Source of the DNA: CAXBMB01 sp052078155
GTDB taxonomy: Bacteria > Pseudomonadota > Alphaproteobacteria > Kiloniellales > DSM-21159
DNA: 64,000 bases
Reading direction: 5' to 3'
NCBI GenBank assembly: GCA_052078155.1
Contig: JBQJBP010000002.1
Span: 744,001-808,000 of the forward strand
Positions 16,700-25,702 of this stretch are shown piece by piece. Below the pieces are notes generated by a model that ran no database searches, was not told where the DNA came from, and worked only from the letters and a program-made list of their open reading frames with translations. Positions within the stretch are counted from its first letter, which is position 1. Every line of letters starts with the position of its first letter. The position numbers and the translations under genes are program-made.

Positions 16700-18561
16700 G
16701 GTCTGGCTCGGGTGAAGGGGAGTTTTGAAAACACACTTACTGGATAGAAGAACCAGCGATTTCTGCCTGGACGGGCCTGCTCGGACAAGCTGGCGGCTAG
16801 GGCAAACACCAGCAGCGGCAGCAGGGCCTGCAAAAAGGCAAAGAGAGCAACAACCCGGCGGTCAGCCCCTCCTGAAAGCGCAACGGCTTCACTGGTCAAT
16901 GTCGCAATACGCCCACCGCCGGCAAAGAGCGTGGGAAGATACTGGGCAATGGAAACGGAAAAGCCAACCGCAAAGGCAATGGCCAGAGGTCGCTTGAGCA
17001 GGGGCAGTTTCACCCGCCAGAAAATCCGGTTGGGGGAAGCCCCCAGGCAAAGAGCCGTGCGGCTGAAGCGGCTGTCCAGAGCCCGGTAGGGATCGGCCAG
17101 TGTCAGGAAGACATAGGGCAGGGAAAAGAGCAGGTGGCTCCAGACCACGGCCAGCCAGCCCCCGTCAATCCGGAGCCAGACCAGCAACACCTGAACGCCA
17201 AAGAGAAAGGAAATCTGCGGCACCAGCAGGGGCAGATAGAGAAGCCACAGGCCCCTTGCTGAGGGCGTGAGATTGCGTCGTTGCTCGTTTTCCAGACAGG
17301 CAACCACCAGGACCAGCGCGGCCCCGGCTGCCAGCAATCCGATCAGCAGGCTGTTGGTGCCCACCTGCAGCAGATCACTGCTTTGCTGCTGCCAGTTCCC
17401 CACGGTCCATTTTCCCGGCAGGCTGTCAGGATAACGCCAGCGACGTGTGACCGACCAGAGCGCCAGGATGACCAGAGACAGGAAACCCAAAGCCGAGAGC
17501 AGGGCAAAAGCAATGGCGGACAAAGAGCGGGCCGGGGAGAGAGAGTACCCACGATGTCCGGCTGACAACCAGCGGCGACCCAGATGGCGGGCGAGCGCTT
17601 CTCCTGCCCGCCAGAGCAGGATGGCCAGCACGATGATGCCCAGCAGCAAAGTGGCCCCGGCGGCCGCTTGAAAGCGTAAGGCAAGATCCGGGTCATTGAA
17701 CCAGCGAAACACCAGCACTGCCAGTGTGGGTGGTGTCTGCGGTCCCAGAATGAGGGACATGTCGACGACCGACAGGGAAAAGGCCAGAACGGCGTAAAGG
17801 GGCAGGCGGATCTGCGGATAGATGGCGGGCAAAACGGTTTTCAGCCAGGCCGTCGCAGGGCGGTAACCCAGACTGCGGGCGGTGGCCAGGCGGGCCTGAC
17901 AATCGATCTGCCCCTGCGCACCAACAGTCATCAGCAGCAAAAAGGGCACTTCCTTGACCACAAGGCCCAGCAGCAGTGACAGCCCCCAGGGATCCTGCAG
18001 CACCAACCAGTCCGGCGGCCGGTCAAAACCGGTTGCCCAGGGGGAGAGCAGGCGCAGAAAGAAACCGCTGGGGGCAATGAGGAACGCCAGACCAATGGCC
18101 AGCGCCGCATGGGGAATGGCCAGCAATGGCACAGCCAAACGGCGAAGCAGCCGGAAAAACACGCTGTTTTGCCAGAAAGCGGTCATGAGGATGACCAGGG
18201 AAAAGGAGATCGCGGCTGCCCCCAGCCCGCTGATCAGGGTGACCTGCAGAGCTTTTGGCAGGGAGGGGTGCTGGAAGAGAGACTGGGCCGGGTGCAGGCT
18301 CAGGCTATCGCCCCCCAATGCGGGCAGGACCCCCAGTCCCGGCAGCCAGGTTCCCAGCAAACCAGCCAGGATCGGCCCGATAAAGAGCAGCAGGGTCAGT
18401 GCCGGGGCAAACCTCAGAAGCTCAGGTCGTTTGGTTTTGTGGCTGGATTTGCCCAAAAAGGAAGGCTTTCGTATCTGGCTGCTTTGTCCAGGCGCAAGAG
18501 TAACAAAGTCAGAATAGGATGAATGGACAGTTTCCGAGGGTTCCGACAGGAACGAAACCAA
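16696..18561 (-). CDS. ynjC: ABC transporter permease, fused double unit, YnjC-like
   Basis: This 621-residue protein contains two binding-protein-dependent permease units in one chain. The first is at about 50-330 and the second at about 345-605, with about twelve hydrophobic helices in all. Coupling (EAA-type) loops are seen as ATARSLGYRPATAWLKTVLPAI and TALCLGASPNRIFWRVKLPLL. It forms the membrane channel of the YnjBCD-like importer. The listed start is a TTG without a ribosome-binding site, and the first 45 residues are polar, so a later start is possible. A perfect 12-bp inverted repeat lies just upstream, between this gene and ynjB. Confidence 0.87.
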   Translation of the reverse strand: MVSFLSEPSETVHSSYSDFVTLAPGQSSQIRKPSFLGKSSHKTKRPELLRFAPALTLLLFIGPILAGLLGTWLPGLGVLPALGGDSLSLHPAQSLFQHPSLPKALQVTLISGLGAAAISFSLVILMTAFWQNSVFFRLLRRLAVPLLAIPHAALAIGLAFLIAPSGFFLRLLSPWATGFDRPPDWLVLQDPWGLSLLLGLVVKEVPFLLLMTVGAQGQIDCQARLATARSLGYRPATAWLKTVLPAIYPQIRLPLYAVLAFSLSVVDMSLILGPQTPPTLAVLVFRWFNDPDLALRFQAAAGATLLLGIIVLAILLWRAGEALARHLGRRWLSAGHRGYSLSPARSLSAIAFALLSALGFLSLVILALWSVTRRWRYPDSLPGKWTVGNWQQQSSDLLQVGTNSLLIGLLAAGAALVLVVACLENEQRRNLTPSARGLWLLYLPLLVPQISFLFGVQVLLVWLRIDGGWLAVVWSHLLFSLPYVFLTLADPYRALDSRFSRTALCLGASPNRIFWRVKLPLLKRPLAIAFAVGFSVSIAQYLPTLFAGGGRIATLTSEAVALSGGADRRVVALFAFLQALLPLLVFALAASLSEQARPGRNRWFFYPVSVFSKLPFTRARP

Positions 18562-18578
18562 TTGGAACAGAAAGCACT

Positions 18579-18610
18579 GGAACCCGGAAGTGCGCTGGCT
18601 TCCGGGTTCC
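18579..18610 (-). promoter_or_regulatory. Strong stem-loop between ynjB-like and ynjC-like genes
   Basis: A perfect 12-bp stem, GGAACCCGGAAG with CTTCCGGGTTCC, closes an 8-base loop. There is no T-run, so it is not a classic terminator. In many importer operons such a structure after the binding-protein gene stabilises its mRNA or lowers downstream expression; that role is inferred here. Confidence 0.6.
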
Positions 18611-18687
18611 TGATGATAAAGCTATTGTAGCAGACTTTAAGTCGCTGGGGGCAGGGCTGTTGCAATCGCCGGGCGGTGGGCCACCGC

Positions 18688-19956
18688 TTACTGCGCGTAG
18701 CGGGTCAGCCAGGCCGTTTCAATCTTCGTCATCCAGCTGGGATGCGGTTCCAGCAGCGTTGGGCCCAGTTGCTCCGGTGTCAGACTGGCTTTGCCCAGTG
18801 GGATGTCTTCAAAAAGGGCCCGCTGATCGGCGGACAGCTGTGACATGGCAAGAACAGTGTCATCCCCCCAGTAACGTGGGTCCTGCTTGCGGGCCTGGGC
18901 TTCAGCAGACAGCAGGAAGTTGGCCAGAACCTGTGCGCCTTCCCGGGCGCTGGCGTTATAGGGGATGGCAACAAAATGGGTGTTGCCGATGGTGCCGTTG
19001 TCCAGCACGAAAATGCGGGCGCTTTCGGGCAGTTGTCCGTCTTCAATCAGGGCTGATGCTTCGCTGGGATAGAAAGAGATGGCGATATCCAGTTCGCCGT
19101 CGTCCAGCAACTGGCGCTGAGCCGGCCCGGAGGCCGGGAAGCTCTGGCCTTTGCGCCAGAGATGGGGGTGCAGCTCTTCAAGATAGTGCCACAAGGGAGC
19201 CGTCATCTGATCAAACTGCGCATCGCTGGCTACGGGCTGCTGCAGCTGGTCGGCATCAGGCGCCAGTTCAATAAGGGCCTGCTTCAGGAAGGTGGTGCCG
19301 ATAAAGTCCGGTGGCGTCGGATAGCTGAAGCGTCCGGGGTTGGCCCGGGCCCAGTCCAGGAACCCGCTGATGCTGCGGGGCGTTTCGCTGACACGTTCTG
19401 AGTCATAGATGAAGTTGATTTTCGCCATGCCCCAGGGGGATTCCAGGCCGTCGGTCGGCACGGTAAAATCGATCCGGGTGCTGGGTTTGTCTTTCACGTC
19501 CACCAGACCGAAGTTGGGCAGGGATTCTGCAAAGGGGCCAAAGAGCAACCCCTGCTCTTTCATGGCGGCAAAGTTCTCCCCATTGATCCAGATGAGATCG
19601 ACGGAGCCGCCTTCATCTTTCCCGGCGGCCTTTTCAGCCAGAACACGCGAGACAGCATCAGCCGTGTCGGTCAGCTTGACCTGTTTGACCCAAACGCCAT
19701 AGCGCTCCGCCACCTGATCACCCGCCCAGGCAATGTAGGCATTGATGCGCTCATCCCCGCCCCAGGCATTCCAGTAGACCGTCTGGCCTTTGGCGCGGGC
19801 TTCGATGGCTGACCAGTCTTCTGCCAGAGCAGAGGACGGCAGGAGGGGACTGCCCAGAGCCAGAACGGCAGAGAGCAGACCGGCTTTCAGAACCGCCCGG
19901 CGGGCACGTACGCCAGACAGCAGAGTGGAAAAGCGGGTGGGGAGAGGAGTAGCCAT
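18688..19956 (-). CDS. ynjB: ABC transporter substrate-binding protein, YnjB-like
   Basis: This 422-residue periplasmic protein has an N-terminal signal (RARRAVLKAGLLSAVLAL, cleavage probably after SSALA at about 45). Family signatures are YWNAWGGDERINAYIAW, DLIWINGENFAAMKEQGLLFGP, FTVPTDGLESPWGMAKINFIYDS and AIPYNASAREGAQVLANFL. It captures the ligand for the YnjC/YnjD partners encoded downstream on the same strand. No TPP riboswitch is visible upstream, which argues against direct thiamin control. Confidence 0.9.
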   Translation of the reverse strand: MATPLPTRFSTLLSGVRARRAVLKAGLLSAVLALGSPLLPSSALAEDWSAIEARAKGQTVYWNAWGGDERINAYIAWAGDQVAERYGVWVKQVKLTDTADAVSRVLAEKAAGKDEGGSVDLIWINGENFAAMKEQGLLFGPFAESLPNFGLVDVKDKPSTRIDFTVPTDGLESPWGMAKINFIYDSERVSETPRSISGFLDWARANPGRFSYPTPPDFIGTTFLKQALIELAPDADQLQQPVASDAQFDQMTAPLWHYLEELHPHLWRKGQSFPASGPAQRQLLDDGELDIAISFYPSEASALIEDGQLPESARIFVLDNGTIGNTHFVAIPYNASAREGAQVLANFLLSAEAQARKQDPRYWGDDTVLAMSQLSADQRALFEDIPLGKASLTPEQLGPTLLEPHPSWMTKIETAWLTRYAQ

Positions 19957-19987
19957 GGAACACCTTTGTCAGGGAGCCGCAAAACAA

Positions 19988-20021
19988 ACAGGCGACCTTC
20001 CGAATGAGGAAGATCGCCTGT
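19988..20021 (-). terminator. Rho-independent terminator of the Ser/Gly-rich secreted protein gene
   Basis: The stem ACAGGCGA with TCGCCTGT continues as CTTCC with GGAAG around GAATGA. On the minus strand it is followed by TTTGTTTTG. It lies about 90 bases past the stop at 20114 and separates that gene from ynjB. Confidence 0.8.
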
Positions 20022-20113
20022 GAAGCTAGCTGGTTGTTGCTCTGCTGTCAGTAAACAGCAGGCCAGATCACGGTCCTTTGAAAAGCCGTCATCAGATCAG
20101 CCTTTGGCCCGAG

Positions 20114-20632
20114 TCAGTTCAGGCTCCCCAGCAAACCGGAGATCTGGCTGCTGAAAGGCGCAACTGTCTTCTGGTCTGCTGCCAGTACCTTGCTGTCCCC
20201 GCCGGACGAAGAGCCGCCGCCCAACAGGGAGCTGGCCTGACCCATCAGGTTGCCCAGACCGCCGCTGCTGCTGCTGCCGCCGCTGCTTCCGGACACGCTG
20301 TTGCCCGCGTAGGCTTTGAGAATCTGGTCACCAATCCCGGCCCATTCCCCCACCGAGCTGTAGCCGAACTGGCTGGCCACATCGCCCAGGGCGGTCAGGG
20401 CACCGCTGTCTGACAAACCTGACAGCGATGAGGTCAGCACGTCACCGCTCAGCAAGGCGCTGGGATCCCCCAGAGAAGAGCCGAGAGACGGGGCAGCCTC
20501 GAACATGGCCGGAGAGGCATCCAGGAAATTGGAAACCTGATCACTGGAGAGAGCTTCCAGAGCACGGCTGGGAGAAACGGAAATCAAAAAGGCAAACGCG
20601 AGTGCAATAACTGCGTAAAGAGGCCGAGACAT
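20114..20632 (-). CDS. Secreted Ser/Gly-rich protein of an unnamed three-member family
   Basis: This 172-residue protein starts at 20632, where AAGGA lies 6-8 bases upstream. A signal peptide (ALAFAFLISVSPSRA) is followed by ALSSDQVSNFLDASPAMFEAAP and then GYSSVGEWAGIGDQILKAYAG. The same two blocks, in the same order, occur in the proteins at 24043-24615 and 23303-23983. In place of the helical C-terminal half of those proteins, this one has a low-complexity Ser/Gly tail (SGSSGGSSSSGG, GGGSSSGG). It is probably periplasmic. I know no function for the family. Confidence 0.75.
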   Translation of the reverse strand: MSRPLYAVIALAFAFLISVSPSRALEALSSDQVSNFLDASPAMFEAAPSLGSSLGDPSALLSGDVLTSSLSGLSDSGALTALGDVASQFGYSSVGEWAGIGDQILKAYAGNSVSGSSGGSSSSGGLGNLMGQASSLLGGGSSSGGDSKVLAADQKTVAPFSSQISGLLGSLN

Positions 20633-21014
20633 GGGGAGTCCTTTTAGCAATAGAGAAAGACGCCGCTTAGCATGCCTTATCCGGCGCGGAGTTGCTACCG
20701 TTGATGATTTCGATGGTTATCGATTTCTATTTATTCGTGTTCAAATGGCGCCCGACTCTGTTCCAACGCTGCCTCACCCGAGCGTCAAGCCATCCAAGCC
20801 TGAGTTCTTGGCCAACAGGCACAAACATGACTTGTGCTTTTTGCAGATTTTCCCCTGACCGTGCTCGCGGCGAGCGGCAGGGAGGCGCGATCGATCCTAT
20901 AGGAGGCAGTTTTTCCGCCCTATTGAAAGAACCGGATGTTCCTTCAATCGCAGTCGTCTGAGAACTGTGTCTCCTCCAGGACTGTCGTTCAGCTGGACAG
21001 AAGATAAAGAAGAA
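20633..21014. other. Intergenic region downstream of the chemotaxis receptor; no gene seen
   Basis: The stretch is about 380 bases of ordinary-looking sequence between the leader of the Ser/Gly-rich protein and the receptor terminator. Short open frames cross it on the plus strand but lack ribosome-binding sites and family features. Confidence 0.35.
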
Positions 21015-21043
21015 GGGGCAGAGAGCGGGTCTCTGCCCCTTGG
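21015..21043 (-). terminator. Rho-independent terminator of the chemotaxis receptor gene
   Basis: The stem AAGGGGCAGAGA with TCTCTGCCCCTT closes a 5-base loop, about 80 bases past the receptor stop. The minus strand continues with CTTCTTTATCTTCT. Confidence 0.82.
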
Positions 21044-21124
21044 GGGAAAATGCCTGGCGTGGACCGACAGCCTCTGTCAGCAGGTCACGGCCCGCAAAGG
21101 CTGATCACTGCTGCAGCCGGGCGG

Positions 21125-22807
21125 TTAGCTCACCTTTTGAATGAAACTGTCGACGGACCGGCTGAGGGTGTCTGAAACTTCATTGAGAGCATCTGCTGCC
21201 GATGACAGTTTGTTGACGCGTTCGGCGTTTGACCTGGCGTTGTCGTTGATGGCGTCCATCTTTTGGGAGACCTCGAGAGTTCCGTGAGACGCCTGCGCCA
21301 CACTTCTGGAGATTTCAGCTGTGGCTGCGCCTTGTTCTTCGACGGCAGAGGCAATGCCGGTGGCAATGCTGTCAATCTCCCGGATGGTTCCGGCAAAGCC
21401 CTGAATGGCGCTGACAGCATCATTGGTGGATGACTGGATTTCTGATACCTGAGCGCTGATTTCATCCGTGGCTTTCGCCGTTTGTGATGCCAGGGACTTC
21501 ACTTCATTGGCCACCACGGCAAAACCCTTGCCAGCTTCACCGGCTCGGGCTGCTTCAATGGTGGCATTGAGCGCCAGCAGGTTGGTCTGTTCGGCAATAT
21601 CGGTGATCAGACTGACAACATCACCGATTTTCTGGGCGGCCTGCGCCAGTCCCTGAATGTCGTCATTGGTCTGATCGGCCTTGCTGACGGCCTCTTTGGC
21701 GATCCGCGATGAATCAGCCACCTGGTTGCTGATTTCAGCAATGGATGAAGTGAGTTCCTCTGCAGCAGCCGCCACGGTGTGGACGTTTTCATTTGCGCTG
21801 TTGGAAGATGCACGGACGTCATCGGTCAGGCTCGCATTTTCACTGGCGGTGGAACTGATGAAACCTGCGGAGTCCTTCATCTGACCGGCAGAAGAGCTGA
21901 CATTGGAGACGATGGACCCGATTTCCGAATTGAAGGTCTCAACAGCGCTGTCGATCTTTTTGCGGTTTTCCTCGCGCTGCTGTTCCTGCTTCTGCTGTTC
22001 AGCTTTCAGTTCTTCACTGGTGATCATGTTTTCCCGAAACACTTCCAGCGTCGTGACCATAGATCCGATTTCGTCTTTTCGCGAGGCGATGTCGATGGGT
22101 GCGTTGAGGTTGCCGCCCGAGATTTCCAGCATGGCTGTGTTTAGCTTCTGAATGGCGGTGACCATGGACGCTTTAAAGAGAGCCCAAAGCAGAATGATCA
22201 TCACAATGCCGACCAGAACACTGGCAATCATGATCATCATGGCCTGATCGAATTGGCTGGCATTGAGCTGGCTGTACTCGTAAGCGCCCACAACGTTGGT
22301 TTCAGCAGCTGCCTGACTCAGGGCCTGTGCTGTTTGGTAGATTGTTGCAAACTCATTGTTGCTGATTTCATCCGCCACATCGTCGTTGTTGTTCGCGCTC
22401 AATGTGATGATTTTTGCGTTGAGTTCTAACAGTTCATCAACCACCGCCTGGAGTTTCATGAAAGCGGTGGTTTCTTCACCCGGATCCAGTGTTTCCTGAA
22501 ACGCAGTCAGGCTTTGCTTCAGGTCTGCTTCTGCCGCAGAAATGATGCTTTCCTGTCGCTGCATGAAGTTATCATCGGGCGCGATGATATGGGCTTTCTG
22601 CGCGATGTAGATTTTCGAAAGCGCGACCTCTGCTTTGGTGAGGTTGATGTAGCTGGTGAAGTAGTTGGAGTAGATCACGTCGCCGCCATCACGGATGGTG
22701 CGCATGTCAACAAAACTAACGGTGCCGATTACACAGATTATGAAAAACAGTGACCCCAGCGCAGACGCGATTTTGGTCAGGAAAGGAAGGTTGTTAAAGA
22801 ACTGCAT
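21125..22807 (-). CDS. Methyl-accepting chemotaxis protein
   Basis: This 560-residue receptor has a first transmembrane helix at about 10-30. A helical periplasmic sensor at about 35-185 looks like a four-helix bundle. A second helix is at about 190-212 (MIMIASVLVGIVMIILLWALF), followed by HAMP at about 213-265. The signalling domain runs from about 300 to the end. The kinase-contact hairpin tip is present in AEQTNLLALNATIEAARAGEAGKGFAVVA. It has no C-terminal methyltransferase-tethering pentapeptide. The ligand is unknown. It is flanked on the same strand by secreted proteins of one family. Confidence 0.95.
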   Translation of the reverse strand: MQFFNNLPFLTKIASALGSLFFIICVIGTVSFVDMRTIRDGGDVIYSNYFTSYINLTKAEVALSKIYIAQKAHIIAPDDNFMQRQESIISAAEADLKQSLTAFQETLDPGEETTAFMKLQAVVDELLELNAKIITLSANNNDDVADEISNNEFATIYQTAQALSQAAAETNVVGAYEYSQLNASQFDQAMMIMIASVLVGIVMIILLWALFKASMVTAIQKLNTAMLEISGGNLNAPIDIASRKDEIGSMVTTLEVFRENMITSEELKAEQQKQEQQREENRKKIDSAVETFNSEIGSIVSNVSSSAGQMKDSAGFISSTASENASLTDDVRASSNSANENVHTVAAAAEELTSSIAEISNQVADSSRIAKEAVSKADQTNDDIQGLAQAAQKIGDVVSLITDIAEQTNLLALNATIEAARAGEAGKGFAVVANEVKSLASQTAKATDEISAQVSEIQSSTNDAVSAIQGFAGTIREIDSIATGIASAVEEQGAATAEISRSVAQASHGTLEVSQKMDAINDNARSNAERVNKLSSAADALNEVSDTLSRSVDSFIQKVS

Positions 22808-23302
22808 TTGGCGGCTCCGATAAGTATCTCAAATTGAATAGAGGCACGGTACAACTATTTGTTTGATAATACCGGGAACTTAAAATCCGCTTAACTGAGG
22901 TTAAAAATCTTAACCATCCCTGTGACAACTGGGAGTGAGCAGGCTTGCGGGCTCCTTAGAGCTTTGTCGGTTTGGTTGGGTAGGCAAAGCCCCAGAAATT
23001 CTGCCCCAAATAGTCATTTAATACCTTGAAAAGAATGATTTTTATGTGGAATGCGGTGTCAGACAGAAAAATATAGAGAAGCTATTTTGCGCCAATTGCG
23101 CTGATCTGGCCGAACAAAGTGTTTTTGACACTAACCTCTACAAACTGGTTGAGCTGAAAAGGTGGGCTGGTTTGCGAAAAGGAGAAACTCTTTCCCGGAA
23201 AAGGCGAAACGACCAGAGCTGTCTGGCCAGTTGCGGCCTCCTGCTGAAACAGCAGAAAGCCCCCGCAGAAGACCGAAGCAGAGAACGCCTGCCGGTAAAT
23301 CT
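22808..23302. other. 495-base intergenic region upstream of the receptor gene
   Basis: The part near the receptor start (22830-22960) is AT-rich and likely holds its promoter. A plus-strand open frame at 23046-23402 runs antisense into the secreted protein gene and has no family features, so I do not call it. No clear terminator is seen for the gene ending at 23303; only a short CTGCTG-aaa-CAGCAG-like hairpin is near 23240. Confidence 0.35.
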
Positions 23303-23983
23303 TTATTCAGACTGTTCCATGGCCGATATCGTGGCTTTGATTTCGTCCTGCAAAGCCGCGACCACAGGGACATCCGGATTGTTCATCAGGCGGCTAAAGT
23401 AGATCTGAACGGCGGGCAGATACTGGTCGCGGGCCCGTTGTTTTCTTTCGTCGCTCAGGTTTGACTCGGCCAGTTGCTGTTCAAAATCAGCAAGGGTTTT
23501 TGCCCGCATGGCCTCGATGTTCGGACGGTCTTTATGGGTGGCGTAAGCGACAAAGAGACGGTGGGAGGCCTGCAAAAACAGTTCAGGTGTCGCAAAGCCC
23601 CCTCCGATCAGCAGGGTACGGAAGCGGCCGCCAAAGACCGAATCTTCCAGCCGACGGACCATTTCGTTCAGGTTCGTATTCTGTCCGGAGGGCGCCAGGA
23701 TTTTCGCATCGGCTGCCAGCGCGCGGACTTCCGGCAGGACGGCCAAAATCTGGCGCACCCTCTCTTCCGTCAGGGGCTCGCCCTGGGCTTCATCCAACAG
23801 CTGGTTGATGGCAGCGTTCTGTTCCGACCGCAACAGCGAGTTGTTTCCCTGCGCCTGGCTTTCCTGTGCTGCAGAGATCAATAGCAACAGGACGACCGCA
23901 ACCAATCCTGTCAGTCCTGTCGACCCCGTTTTAAAGGTCTTCAGGGTCAGGCGCAGGGGGAGAAAAAGGGAGAAAAGAGGCAT
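23303..23983 (-). CDS. Secreted helical protein of an unnamed three-member family
   Basis: This 226-residue protein has a hydrophobic N-terminus (GLVAVVLLLLISAAQESQAQ, about 25-45) acting as signal or anchor. The rest is predicted helical. It matches the protein encoded just upstream (24043-24615) in three blocks: LTEERVRQILAVLPEVRAL, FATPELFLQASHRLFVAYA, and LSDERKQRARDQYLPAV. A C-terminal end with ALQDEIKATISAME matches the partner's YMPRLRAAME. The 60-base gap to the upstream gene suggests one operon. The ribosome-binding site is weak. Function is unknown. Confidence 0.72.
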   Translation of the reverse strand: MPLFSLFLPLRLTLKTFKTGSTGLTGLVAVVLLLLISAAQESQAQGNNSLLRSEQNAAINQLLDEAQGEPLTEERVRQILAVLPEVRALAADAKILAPSGQNTNLNEMVRRLEDSVFGGRFRTLLIGGGFATPELFLQASHRLFVAYATHKDRPNIEAMRAKTLADFEQQLAESNLSDERKQRARDQYLPAVQIYFSRLMNNPDVPVVAALQDEIKATISAMEQSE

Positions 23984-24042
23984 CTGGGGCTGCTTTGCTG
24001 CCGCGAAAAAGACGGACGGAGATCTGGGGATCGCGCGAGGTC

Positions 24043-24615
24043 TTACTCCATCGCGGCCCGCAGCCGGGGCATGTAGGGTTCAACCGCGCTGATATCGGCC
24101 GGATCGGCCTGGTCCACAATGTTCTGCAGGGCATCGCGCATGCGGCTGAAGGCGGAGAGCATTTCATCCTTTTGAGCCTGTGTCAGGCTTTCGGCTTCCA
24201 TGATCTGGGCTTTGGCAATTTCCAGCTGAGCGTCCATTTCGGTCAGCTGGGCGGGAATTTCGATGGCCACGGCAGCCCGGAAGATGCGGTCGCCGGTGTT
24301 GCTCCAGTCGTTCAGGTCACTGAAACCCTGCCTGGCAATGATGTCTTGCAGCTCATCCAGTTGCCCGGCGTTGCGCATGATTTCAACACCGGCGGTAAAG
24401 GGTTCACCCTGCATAACCCGGGGCAGAGCCGACATGCCTTCGCCTTCGTCGACCTCCAGCCCCAGAGCCTCCACCTGAGGCAGGCTGTCCAGGAAGCCTT
24501 CAATTTTCGCCGCGGTCAGTTCCTGGGCTGAAACCAGCGGGGAAAAGAGCAGCAGGAATGCCAGGCTCAAGGCGAAAAGAAGTGCTGTTTGGGGCGTGCG
24601 GGTCAGTCGCGGCAT
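24043..24615 (-). CDS. Secreted helical protein of an unnamed three-member family
   Basis: This 190-residue protein starts at 24615, with AGGAG 9-10 bases upstream. A signal peptide (LLFALSLAFLLLFSPLVSAQ) precedes ELTAAKIEGFLDSLPQVEALGLE and GFSDLNDWSNTGDRIFRAAVA, then an amphipathic helical half rich in Glu, Gln and Ala. It is the clearest member of the family that also includes the genes at 23303 and 20114. It is likely periplasmic. I recognise no established domain. Confidence 0.78.
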   Translation of the reverse strand: MPRLTRTPQTALLFALSLAFLLLFSPLVSAQELTAAKIEGFLDSLPQVEALGLEVDEGEGMSALPRVMQGEPFTAGVEIMRNAGQLDELQDIIARQGFSDLNDWSNTGDRIFRAAVAIEIPAQLTEMDAQLEIAKAQIMEAESLTQAQKDEMLSAFSRMRDALQNIVDQADPADISAVEPYMPRLRAAME

Positions 24616-24895
24616 GAAGATAAACTCCTGAAGAGAGGGCCGGAGTAGAGAGCAGGATACAAAGGCAGGAGCGGCTGAACCGCCTGCTCTTTGTTCAGAA
24701 TGTAAAAAGGCTCTGTCTGAGTTGAAATCGTGATAGCACTGAATGCGCTGTAATTCTATGGCTCCCACTCAATAGGCTGTTCTGCGGAATTTTGTGCAAG
24801 AGCGGTTCTGGCAAAAAAAGAGACGGCGGGTCTTTGCCGCCGTCCCTTTCCTTATGCTGGTTTGCGAGACCCGCTCAAAGTCGGGCTGTGCCGGG

Positions 24896-25597
24896 TTAGC
24901 CGCAACACCCGCCCTGGCGTCTCTCTGCTCCTGCTGTTGGACAGTCCCCACCGCGCCCCAAGAAGGTCTTGTCGGACAGATAGAAAGCCGTAAAGCGCTC
25001 CTCAAAGTTCTCTGCGACGGACTTTTCCGCCAGACCGGTTTCCAGCAGCTTTGCCTGCCATTTTTTTACCTGGGGATAGCTTTCCAGGAAATCGTAACCG
25101 CTGTGCTTTTCGACCAGGGCGGCCCGGTGCAGCAGCGGCAGCCAGGCCGCGTCCACGTTGCCAAAAGTCGGTCCGTTGAAATAGGGGCCGTCGCCCAGCT
25201 CCGCTTCCGCCCGCTTGAAGGCTTTGTTCAGGTTTTCACTGCGTTCCAGCAAGGTGGCGCTGTCCCCGCTGCTCATGGCGCCACACTGCACCAGATAGTG
25301 TTTGCTGGCCTGATAGCTCCAGGCCCGGTTGCGGGCGCGGGCTTCCGGGCTGACCCCCGGCTCCAGGGGTGCTGCGATTTCATCCAGATATTCCGCTATG
25401 GCGTCGGATTCAAACAGCGGCAGACCGGACTCGGTGATCAGGACCGGGACCTGACCGGTCGGCGACAGGTCCAGAAACCACTGGGGTTTGTCGCTCAGAC
25501 TGATGAACTCGATTTCATAGGGCAGCTGCTTTGCTTCCAGCAGGGCTGTGACCCGCTGGACAAAGGGGCAGATGGTGTAGCTGATGACTTTCAACAT
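24896..25597 (-). CDS. Glutathione S-transferase family protein with Cys-rich tail
   Basis: This 233-residue protein has a thioredoxin-like N-terminal domain with C10 in TICPFVQRV, the position used by omega- and beta-class enzymes for a mixed disulfide with glutathione. It also has the cis-proline segment GQVPVLI and the glutathione contact FESDAIAEYL. The helical C-terminal domain follows (YFNGPTFGNVDAAWLPLL). The last 20 residues are an unusual tail containing GDCPT and ending GGCCG, not typical of GSTs. It is 105 bases downstream of the SigZ-like gene on the same strand, so the two may form an operon. Confidence 0.88.
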   Translation of the reverse strand: MLKVISYTICPFVQRVTALLEAKQLPYEIEFISLSDKPQWFLDLSPTGQVPVLITESGLPLFESDAIAEYLDEIAAPLEPGVSPEARARNRAWSYQASKHYLVQCGAMSSGDSATLLERSENLNKAFKRAEAELGDGPYFNGPTFGNVDAAWLPLLHRAALVEKHSGYDFLESYPQVKKWQAKLLETGLAEKSVAENFEERFTAFYLSDKTFLGRGGDCPTAGAERRQGGCCG

Positions 25598-25702
25598 GGG
25601 TACTTTCTTTCGGTTTGAGTTGCTTTTGTCTGTAAGACGGGCAGCCGCTCAAAAAGACGAAAAAAAGTTCAAAAGGCGCTTGGGGCAGGGTAGTTTGAGG
25701 GA

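Noticed and set aside
18688..19956. Assignment of the YnjB-type protein as thiamine-binding ThiB
   Set aside because: Sequence character (WINGENF region) and gene order fit YnjB, and no TPP riboswitch precedes it, unlike the ThiY unit at 49.6 kb.
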